Shown here in pieces: positions 7,312 to 15,049 of a stretch of DNA of 15,049 nt. The stretch lies in contig JADGJT010000103.1 in assembly GCA_027604005.1 (NCBI GenBank), positions 314 through 15,362 of the forward strand. Direction: 5' to 3'. The stretch's first letter is position 1; every line of letters begins with the position of its first letter. The notes beneath the pieces were generated by a model, which ran no database searches, was not told the origin of the DNA, and saw only the letters and a program-made list of their open reading frames with translations. The position numbers and the translations under genes are program-made. This DNA is from Dinochytrium kinnereticum (Eukaryota > Chytridiomycota > Chytridiomycetes > Chytridiales > Chytridiaceae).

Positions 7312-8891
7312 ATGGCAGCACCTCCACCCCAGAAGACTGGTTCGGCCCACCAGGATGTGATGGCGTAAGTCCCCCACCCATTTCCGCTGCAGAGATCGTC
7401 TTTGGAGATAAGTCGCCCTGACTTGAGCATGCTCTCATCGTCCAAAGGTTTCTGCAGGACCTGGACTCGCTGAACCTGCAAACACCAGAAAAACCCTCAA
7501 GTCCTTCACCCGCCAAAGGCACCACCACCGACAACTCAACTCCTGGCAAGGTCACCCAGGATGTTCTTTCCTTCCTGGACGAGCTCACCTCCACCACTTC
7601 AGCGCCAAAACCCGCCCAGAGCCCCATTCAAAACAAGCAGACATCAAAGCCGGATCTTGAGAAGCTCCCTTCCGCTTCTCGCCTCTTTGGGGGAAGCGAA
7701 AGCAACCAGGCCACTGATGCCGCTCAAAGGGAGGAGGCACCACGTCCTGCAACTATTATCGAAGATCCCACCGTAAAGGTTGATCAGGCACCCCCAGCTC
7801 AGACCGATTCTTGGAGCTGGAATTCAATCTGGTCTCAAGCCCAGGCGACTGCCTCAAAAGTTTCGGCGGCCACCGCCACTTCCCTGACGATGGCTCAGCA
7901 CATTGTGGAGGACGCGGCAAAGGTTGTGACCTCCGAAAAGGTCAAAGGGATGGTCGCGAATGTTTCGAAAGATGTGGCCGACTCGGTCGCCGGTGTGGTC
8001 AACAATGGGACAGTTCAGAAGGTTGGATCGGATCTGTCGAAGTTCACCTTGTCGTCCGTGAATACCATAACAGATATTCTGGCCCCGCCCATCAGCCCGA
8101 CGGCTGCACGAGCTTATGTGAGGAGAAGGTCGTCAGTTGGTTTGTTTGCCAGGGGTATCACTGTTTGGCTTTGTGCACAGTCTTTTGATCCGGCGGGGGT
8201 TGCCGACGGATATCCTACCCATGATCAGATTCATGATTTCGTGCAGGCCACAGGTAACGCGCTTTGGATCACAGACAAGCCTGGGTTGGGGATATGCTCA
8301 AAGTTGGTCGTAAATGGGGTTGCTAATCCTGATCCTAAGTCTGCTAAGGGGCTTCAAGAAGCCATTGAGATTGTGGAGGTATTCAGCTTTCTTTCTTTCA
8401 CTCCAATACCTCCTTCACTTTCTAATTCTGTTGGTCTTGCGGGGTGATATACCTAACACTTTGCGCTGCAGAACACTCTACAAAAGCTCAACAAATTCGC
8501 CGACGCCAAAACGTCAGACCCCGCCCAGACCGTTTTAGACAAAGTCGAATCTGAGGACGAGAAGCGTGTCTTCCTTGTCATTCAACCCTTTGTCACCCTC
8601 CTCGCCTCACAGATGTTTGGTGCGGCCCCACACATACAGTTCTTTGTTCTTCTCGTCTGCCCTTCTTTATCCGACTCCAACGATGTTGAAGTGGTCTCAG
8701 TCGTCTCTCAGAGCGTTCGCGCTGATACCGAGACGAGCGGTGACACGACCTCTCGTGGACCCCTTTTGAGGTGGGCCAAGGATCAGACCTCAAGAGTTAT
8801 CGAGACGGCCATCACGGATGCTTTTGAGGAGTTTGGTGTCAGATGCCAGTTAAATGGGGTTAAAGCTGCATCTCATCAAGATGCAAAATAA
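7312..8891 (+). CDS. MTC1: Mtc1-like protein (maintenance of telomere capping protein 1, DUF5427) (3 exons)
   Basis: Inferred exons are 7312-7364, 7448-8378 and 8472-8891, giving 1404 nt and 467 residues. The disordered N-terminus (1-135) carries two copies of a QDVxxFLxxL motif (residues 14-23 and 55-64). The conserved part starts at WSWNSIWSQAQ (from residue 140), followed by an Ala/Val-rich amphipathic stretch (about 150-215), RGITVWLCAQSFDP, and a mixed alpha/beta C-terminal region. This layout resembles the fungal Mtc1/DUF5427 family. Yeast MTC1 was found through genetic interaction with cdc13-1 and its biochemical activity is unknown; localisation data point to vesicles, so a trafficking role is possible. 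The first intron (83 nt) ends with an AAAG acceptor, chosen because it alone joins the frames and restores the first motif. Reading through intron 2 would end the protein at 8447. The family call is from recalled conservation and is less certain than the gene itself. Confidence 0.78.
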
Positions 8892-9021
8892 TGAGACTAT
8901 CTTTTTGAGGTTTGCCGTTTCAGCATATTCATCTTAATATATTTTTTTTACCCCCGTATCATCACTCTACAGTATAGCTCCAGAACATTATGAAATCAGA
9001 ATGCATCCAAAATATGAAGCT
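8892..9021. other. Tail-to-tail 3' region of Mtc1-like and Tudor-SN genes
   Basis: The two convergent stops are 130 bases apart, so both 3' UTRs and polyadenylation signals must be here or overlap the neighbouring gene. The AT-rich tract around 8933-8950 is a plausible plus-strand 3'-end element. There is no room for another gene. Confidence 0.6.
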
Positions 9022-9069
9022 CTACAACTCATCCTCCCCCATAAAATCTCCGTATCGCCACAGGCCGAG
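9022..9069 (-). other. SND1: 16-codon terminal exon of Tudor-SN
   Basis: This minus-strand exon starts after a TTAAATAG acceptor and encodes LGLWRYGDFMGEDEL plus a TAG stop. The preceding exon breaks off at AKTAR, exactly where relatives continue into L-x-LWRYGDF. The donor is AGG followed by GTTTGT at 9163, and the intron is 94 nt. If the intron is kept, the protein ends two residues later (Val-Cys-stop at 9155). Confidence 0.9.
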
Positions 9070-12000
9070 CTATTTAAGGGAAAGTCCAGTCAATAACAGC
9101 GAATAAGGAACGATGACATAAAAGAGTAAGAAGAATAAACGAGAAAATGACAAATCAACAAACCCTAGCAGTCTTCGCCTCACTCTGAGCTTTAAGGAGC
9201 AGCGCAATGAAAGCCTTCTTAGTTCCCCTAGGAGCGGCCGCAACCGAAGGGTCCTTTTCCGCCCTCTTCATGACGGCCCTGTCAACAGTAGAGACACCCT
9301 CACCAACAAGCATCTCATTGACGCTAGGTCCCTCCTTTCCATTCCTCAAAACAACATGGTGAACTCCATCCCCACCCCTAGCCACAATCGTGGCAGAAAT
9401 CTTCCTGCCCTCCGTCTCGTCCCTGATCCTCTCAAACGCAATGTCACCATACTCGGCTGCCAAGCTAGGAACAGTCAAAAAGGCAAGCTTCGCCTCACGG
9501 GCGAACGCAGGGATGTTCATGACGGAAAATTTGGAGTCAAGAGGGCGGAGGCGAGCCGAAGTGATGGTCTCTACGTTTCCATAGTCGATAAAGACGACAG
9601 TGTAGGTCTTGTTCTCGCCGATAGAACGGACACGGGCACGGTACCAGGTTTCGTCAGCAGAGAACTTGGCAGACACATAGTCCCCAGCCTTAGGAGTGAC
9701 TGGAGCGATGGGCTGGGATGTGGGCAGAGCGTGGAACGCAGCAAAATCTGCGAGCAGTTTCTCGAGCTTAGCCAATTCTTTAAATTCAAAGAGCAATAAC
9801 TTCAGTGAGATTTTGGGAGGAAATGTAAAATGCCTCACCTGGACCAACGAACTGAAGAGCAAGCTTGCCCTCATCGGAGATATCACTGACGTAAACCTCC
9901 TTCACTTCATCCATCTTCCCCTCATCAGCCGAGGCAAGAGCATCCGCCGCCTCCTTGGCCGCAGCCTCGGCGACAGGATCTCTAACGCTCCAGATCCCAG
10001 CGCGCTTCTCTTGGGCAGCCTTCTCAGCCGCATAGAGAACGTTCGCGAATTGCGACTGCGAGGCCGAGTAGTCGTGGACAGTCGCAAGACCATCCTCGAG
10101 GAGCAATGCAGCAAAGTTGGTGCGGCCGCTAGGTGTCTGAATGAACAGGCTACCAATAAAGCCACCAACCTTGTCGGCACCTTCCACGGAGATCTCTACA
10201 TCCCGCTGGAGAACCTTCCTGGTGGCGAATTCCAGAGATTCGGGGCCAAAGGGCTCACTCTTTTCGTTAGCCATGCGACCAGCCTTAGGAGTTCGGATAC
10301 CAGCTGGTTTGTTGGGATCAGATTTGACGAATCTTACGTTGAGGTATGGGGAAAAAACAACAATAGAGAAGAAACTTACCGAGAACAAGGGTGATCTTAG
10401 CATTCTGGGACGGGATCCAGATCTTAAACCTTGAACCCGAGGCCACAAAGTCAACGACCGAGGCAAGGTACCCGCTCCTCTGCAAGAAGGGAAGGAACTG
10501 CTTCGCCTTACTTGCGTTCTCGCTCGCGTCCGCAATGCGCAGCGGCGGGGCCTCCTTAGTGGAGTGAACACCCTTTCCGGCTTTCTGAGCTCTATCCTCT
10601 GCAATCAGCAACGCGTCGTAGTTAGAGGCGCGGTTATCGTCGTCTTTACGGTGACGAAGGGCCCAACCAAAGCCCTTAGAAATGAGGGCTTCGGCGATGT
10701 TGTTGCCGTTAATGGTAACAGTTGCGCACTCGCGTTCCTCAAACTGGCCTTCAGCAGGCTTAACAAAGTCGATAGTGACATGCACAGTCTTTCCGATAAG
10801 ACGTTGGCGGAGGAACTGGACAGAGGTTACGTTAAACTTATGCGTTGCGATGGCAGAAAACAAAACTAAAGCACCTCCTTGGCCTCATGGTTGTAGAAAG
10901 CTTCTTTCTCGTCCTTAGGCTTCGGGGACCTAACACTGGCAAGCTGTATCTTCCTTTCAGGGCCGTTAGGGTTCGATGAGTTGACGACGCTAATAGAGTC
11001 GGCAGCGTTGATCTTGATCACAATGCCGTTGAAGTCCGTCGCGGGTCCACCCTTAGCCTTAGCAACAAAGTTCTTCCACACCCTCAACTTCTTATCTTTC
11101 GCCTTCTGCTCAGCCTCACGAAGCTTAGCGGGTCCACCAGTGACCAAAGCAACGTTCCAAGACACCACAGTGGCGTATCCTTCAGCGAGGAGGGCCTCCG
11201 AGATGTTTCCAGCGGGGTGAATGAGCGTTCCGACAAATGTTCCGTTTGGGTTGACACCTTCCAGAAGAACCTTTACATCCCTCTGAAGAAGACGCGATTC
11301 GACAAAGTATTTTGCCTCCTCACTGAAGGGCTCCACTAAGTCCTCCATGTTTGGAACACCGACACGGTAGACGGGTGCTTTGATGCCGGTAAGGGAGAGA
11401 GTGATGTAGTGGTAGACCTTCTTCCCAGCCTCATCGTAGCTAATGCAGACTCGGAAAGTGGATCCATCTCGAACTTGATCGACGATGCCTAACAAATAAG
11501 GTCACCTATTACTGAAAAGGAATGCAACCCGCCTACCATCGAGTTGCTTCCCCTTCAACTTTTCAAGGAACGCGCGAGGGTCCTCAGGGGAGTTGTAAGT
11601 GAAATTCCTCACAGGCTTGGTGTCCCACATGCCAATCTTCCCGGCTTGCGCAGCGGCTTCCAGTTCTTGAAGAGCAGTTTGATCACTTAAACACGAAAGT
11701 CGTTTTAGCAACCCTTGGTCGTGAAGGGAATACTTACTCGGATGCAGGTCTCTTCCCATCGGGCTGCTTCACCTTTGCCCATCCAGACTTAACAAGGAGC
11801 TTGGTGACATTGGTCTCGCCGTCGACTCCAGGGGGTTGCAGGGAGATGACACCAAAGTCTCGGCTGTTGCTCGTGGTTGTGTACTCAACCTTGTAAGCAA
11901 CCTCCTTTCCAACAAGGATCTTTCGAAGAAACTCTCTGGCCTCAAACCCTCCAGCCTTCAAGAAAGGTTAAAATAAAAAACTCAAAAAGTCAAACGATCG

Positions 12001-12200
12001 CGGGAGGGTTCTTTGGGAGGGATGCGAACCTCTTCCTTGCTGGGGTCTGAAGGTGTTCCAAGACGTGGGGCGATAATGTTTGCGAGCGACAGGACCTTCT
12101 CGGGAGGCGGACCGCCGGACGGACGGCCCCTGAGGATAACAGAGTCGCCGGAGAGGACGGATTTGACGAATGCGCGACCGCTGTTGGGGAGGGAGGTCAT
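9022..12200 (-). CDS. SND1: Tudor-SN / SND1 (staphylococcal nuclease-Tudor protein) (8 exons)
   Basis: Minus-strand exons inferred: 12200-12030, 11955-11738, 11685-11537, 11488-10875, 10815-10380, 10303-9839, 9777-9164 and 9069-9022. They total 2715 nt and 904 residues (human 910). Four SN domains in tandem start near residues 10, 180, 335 and 495. They are recognised from RGRPSGGPPPEK, AREFLRK, EPFSEEAKYFVESRLLQRDV, AKQFLPFLQRSG and LVLAGIRTPK. A Tudor domain (about 715-770) interrupts a fifth, partial SN domain. Tudor cage candidates are F723, Y730, F747 and Y750, with F747 where animals usually have Tyr. Family knowledge: Tudor-SN binds RNA and methyl-arginine proteins and acts in splicing, RNA decay, stress granules and transcription. 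Exon 8 has 16 codons restoring the conserved LWRYGDF ending. Introns are 48-94 nt. Weakest junction: intron 1, whose donor GTTCGC is non-consensus. The start at 12200 has no competing upstream domain sequence. Confidence 0.95.
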
Positions 12201-12431
12201 GTCGATGATTGGGGTTGGGGACAGATGGTTTGCAAGTTTTTTTTGTGACTGCTGACCACGGAGGTTTTCTGAAAAATTCAACATGCAGAATCCGTCTTGC
12301 GCGCCATTCCACCGCTAAGCTAATGCAAGGGGACGCGTTTTCGATCATATGCTTTGGTGGTTAATGTTGATGTTGATACAGTTTTATTTCTGATCCTAAT
12401 ATTCTTTAAACTGAGTGGATGCGCAGTGGCA
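12201..12431. promoter_or_regulatory. Intergenic region between beta-lactamase-like stop and Tudor-SN start
   Basis: The two genes run in the same direction (minus) with 231 bases between the upstream stop and the Tudor-SN ATG. This must include the upstream gene's 3' UTR and the Tudor-SN promoter and leader. A run of nine A on the minus strand (T9 at 12237-12245) lies about 40 bases upstream of the ATG. No clear TATA box or other motif is visible. Confidence 0.5.
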
Positions 12432-14548
12432 TCAGGAAGTCGCATTGCGGTTCTTCAAGGCTTGAAAGCTTGTGACAAACGCTTTCAAAAGACGCAGGCT
12501 GCGCTGATCGCCCATCGTCGCCATACTGAAACACAAATAAAAGAGAGTAAGAAAAAGCATGACAACAGCAAGTGGTTTGATAAACAATAAGCTCACCCCA
12601 TTGAGTTGGGCACATAGCTGAAAGCGATATTGTGTTCCGGGTTCCAGTAGACTAATGACCCCCCAACTCCACCCCACCCAATCCACTGCATGTCAGGGCA
12701 ACAAGGAAATTTGACACGATACCCCCATCCACCAACCGTAAAGGTCAAATTCCTCCTAACAACCGCATCCATCTGCTCATCCAACGGTCTCAGAGCGCGG
12801 TCCGCCGTTTCCTCGGAGAACAGCCTGACACCTCCAAACTCTCCCTTGTTCGCAAGAAGGGCCGCCATCTTCGCCAAGCTTCTTGCGTTCGACATACCGC
12901 TGAAACTAGGCCCTTCATTCGCCCACATCTCCCTCCGATTATGGCTGATGGGCCACGGAGCCATCACTTGGGGCGCGGAGGATCGAAGCGCCTTGTGCGT
13001 GATGCTGAGTGGATTGATCACCGCGCGAACAACAGGGGATGGAGGGTTCTTTTGCAACAGATTTGGAGTGAAGATCTTCACAAGGGACGGGAGGGCTGGT
13101 GGGGCAATCAGATGAGAGATGCGATGTTCCAAGTCCGCGGGAAGGCCCACGTAGAACTCCACGTCTAGAATCGGCATGATTTCGTACCGAAGTATCTGTA
13201 TGAAGAACCAAGGGACTTTAATAAAAAGGAGGCTTGTGGATGATGATAAAGGATAATGGAGCTTTTGGGGCTTGTTGCATGAGGGTTCAAATGGGGCTTG
13301 TTGGTCACTGATTTACCTGCCCAATCGTTCGTCCTAGAGGATGGACGCGTCGGACTATTTCGTTTAGGTACCATCCTCGCGTAATGCCGGCATATCCTTG
13401 GATATCCTTTCCATTAAAATTGTGGGGTTGAGCGGCAAGCATCCTAGCGAGTCGATCCAGGTCACCGATTTCCTCCAACGTGGGTCCGCGAGACAGATAG
13501 GTGACGCCTGCTCGATGACCCAAGAGATCCTTAAGCGTGACGTTTTCCTTGTTGCCATGGCCAAATTCTGGCCAATGCGTTGAGATTTTGTCTTCATAAT
13601 CCAGAAGCTTTTGGTCAACAAGATACGCAGTCACCAAACCCTCCTAATTTTTTTCTTTTTGTTAGATCACTGGCTCGTTCTGACTCGAGCACTTACCACA
13701 ACTTTTGAGCTCGAGAATACTGTCTGGAGCGTGTCGGGTTGGTAAGGCCGATTGAGTTTGTAGTCAAGAAAGCCTCCATGGAGATCGACAACCAGTTCTT
13801 GACCAACTGTTATCATTCATTTAGAAAATAAGAACAAAGAAGGGACGTGGGAGATGTTCCCCAACAGAGAGTAAAACGTACCGTATGCAGCAAACCCGGC
13901 CCCGACCTCAATCCCCTCATCAAAGTTCTGTCTAAACGCACCCCTGACCGCCGCAAAGTCTTCTTTTACGAAACCCTGCACAGGCCAAACAGGACACCCC
14001 ACATGAAGCAGGTTACAATGTATAGGCACCCTTGTTTTCCCAAACCAAAGCTTGAAATTCGCCAAGGCGAAAAACGACAGCCAAAACATCAGCCTAGGAA
14101 ACCTCCTTATCCTAGGCAGCGGTTCCATCCTCGTCACCCTGGATCCGCGATGCGACCTGGAGGTTCTTGATGAGCGAGACAACCGTGATGAGGTGGAGGC
14201 TCGTGGTGTGGCTCTTGCCGTGGAGTACCTTGACGTGCATGTTGAATTGCGCGGGGAAACCTTGTATGTAAGGCCAGGGATTTCAAGTCTATCTGAGAGG
14301 GAGGGCGTGGAGTGTTGATGGGATAGAGCTGGGCGAACTGTTTGAAAGGGGTTTGGAACGTCCAGCATTGTCTTGCGGCGCGGTAGAGGACGCTGATGAC
14401 GGTCGCAACTTTCAATCACGATGGAGGGTATGGATGCCGTGGTGTCGCTCTTGAAATCCTTCTTTGTTTGGTCATCTTCGCTTTGATTTCGACTCCCGCG
14501 ACTCAGGACGGCGGATATTTTGGTGAGGGAGCTGGATGGGACGATCAT
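12432..14548 (-). CDS. Membrane-anchored serine beta-lactamase-like protein (class C / LACTB-type) (5 exons)
   Basis: Minus-strand exons inferred: 14548-13882, 13806-13697, 13643-13317, 13195-12597 and 12525-12432, giving 1797 nt and 598 residues. Residues 1-145 are Ser/Arg/Pro-rich and look disordered, with an Arg/Ser-dense segment at about 113-140. A single hydrophobic segment (about 151-169) preceded by RIRRFPR suggests a signal anchor. The catalytic domain follows: GQELVVDLHGGFLD, then the SxxK nucleophile motif S254-S255-S256-K257, a helix starting EGLVTAYLVD, LLGHRAGVTYL, a Tyr motif region (GYAGITRGWYLNEIVRRV), VGLPADLEHRI, and near the C-terminus IGWGGVGGS in the place of the KTG-type motif. 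The GDQRSLRLLKAF ending across intron 4 fits the family. Such eukaryotic proteins are related to penicillin-binding proteins but usually act as esterases or peptidases or form filaments (LACTB), not as antibiotic resistance. Intron 4 retention would end the protein 30 residues early. The start and N-terminus are the least certain parts. Confidence 0.86.
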
Positions 14549-15049
14549 GCCTGAAGGGTGACTTGCTTTAAACTACCAACTACCAGTGGAGGCTCGTGAA
14601 TGTCCTTTAGCGGAAAAGAACGCTTTAAGTGACGAGGCGTGGACGTGTGTGTGAGCGCCAGCTGATCGAGTCAGAGGGTATTGAAAGGGTCGCATGGACA
14701 AAATACCTCCATGGTGAAGCACATGAACCATTGCAATTGATTGGGGGTGTTCGAGTTCCTGTTTCTAAATATATCTCAGGGAAAAGCCGCATTGGAAACC
14801 TTAGAGTTAGCGTCTGCGCGGAAGGATAACTTTTATTTACTCTCGGGTAAGAGCAGTCAACAAAAGATAAGGGTGGCGAGGAGGGATATGAGTACATGGC
14901 GACTTTGAGGCAACGGGGGGGGGGGGGGGGGGGTTAAAAAAACGAGTTTATTATTAACACCCACCGAGCTGATGGACAGCCGGCGAAATGTGGGCCCCGT
15001 CCGCGAGCGCGGGCGGCAAAATAAATGAAAGAAAAGGGAAAAGTTGCGG
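14549..15049. other. Upstream sequence of the beta-lactamase-like gene, no supported gene
   Basis: The first ~100 bases probably hold the promoter or leader of the minus-strand beta-lactamase-like gene. A 90-codon minus-strand frame (14625-14897) has no recognisable domain. The last ~60 bases become GC-rich, with a perfect CCGCG-AG-CGCGG inverted repeat at 15001-15012. A plus-strand ATG at 14988 stays open to the window edge for 20 codons; it could be the start of a next gene but is too short to judge. Confidence 0.5.
14915..14933 (+). repeat. 19-base G homopolymer
   Basis: An unbroken run of 19 G is followed directly by TT and seven A. Such long G runs are rare and unstable in replication and sequencing. 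Its exact length should be treated as uncertain. Confidence 0.9.

Noticed and set aside
9155..9163. Tudor-SN ending at TGA 9155 with Val-Cys
   Set aside because: The conserved L-x-LWRYGDF ending is found in a correctly phased downstream exon at 9069-9022, so the Val-Cys end is probably intron read-through.
9696..10394. 232-codon plus-strand open frame
   Set aside because: It is antisense to Tudor-SN exons 6 and 7, which match the family without interruption. It has no domain of its own.
12591..12596. Beta-lactamase-like protein ending at the in-frame TGA right after Ser-Met-Gly
   Set aside because: That TGA lies in a strong GTGAGC donor, and splicing to 12525 restores a family-like GDQRSLRLLKAF tail.
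12690..13115. 141-codon plus-strand open frame
   Set aside because: It is antisense to beta-lactamase-like exon 4, which carries recognisable catalytic-domain sequence.
14988..15049. Plus-strand ATG open to the window end
   Set aside because: Twenty codons cut by the edge, GC-skewed at the start and Lys-rich afterwards; too little to support a gene.

Overview
The window is eukaryotic nuclear DNA, most likely from a fungus and probably an early-diverging (chytrid-like) one. This is inference. It rests on compact intron-rich genes (most introns 48 to 121 nt), short intergenic gaps, a gene resembling fungal Mtc1 (maintenance of telomere capping), and the co-occurrence of a complex I subunit, a full Tudor-SN and a phosducin-like chaperone. 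I see no rRNA, convincing tRNA, CRISPR array, insertion sequence or viral gene.

Layout. 1-1273: a CA microsatellite, then non-coding sequence with a diverged ~220-bp tandem duplication (801-1220). 1274-2740 (+): a four-exon TLDc/OXR1-type protein in a strongly strand-skewed, homopolymer-rich stretch. 2741-3740: about 1 kb without a recognisable gene. 3741-4477 (-): a three-exon Tim17/22/23-superfamily protein resembling complex I subunit NDUFA11. 4949-6211 (+): a single-exon, charged, probably disordered 420-residue orphan preceded by a tiny overlapping uORF. 6397-7231 (-): a three-exon phosducin-like PLP2/PDCL3. 7312-8891 (+): a three-exon Mtc1-like protein, divergent from PLP2 across 80 bp. 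9022-12200 (-): an eight-exon Tudor-SN/SND1 of 904 residues. 12432-14548 (-): a five-exon, membrane-anchored serine beta-lactamase-like (class C/LACTB-type) protein of 598 residues. 14549-15049: upstream sequence with a 19-base G run.

Most genes are unrelated housekeeping functions: oxidative-stress resistance, respiratory complex I, CCT-assisted folding of cytoskeletal proteins, RNA handling by Tudor-SN and a beta-lactamase-fold hydrolase. They are packed head-to-head or tail-to-tail, and I see no operon-like functional cluster. All exon structures were inferred by reading splice sites together with recalled family conservation. Every spliced frame closes arithmetically, but no transcript evidence was available. 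I found no convincing new multi-gene system. The best leads are local: the orphan protein and its uORF, the upstream tandem duplication, a tandem in-frame splice acceptor, a 16-codon terminal exon in Tudor-SN, and the Arg/Ser-rich anchored N-terminus of the beta-lactamase-like protein.
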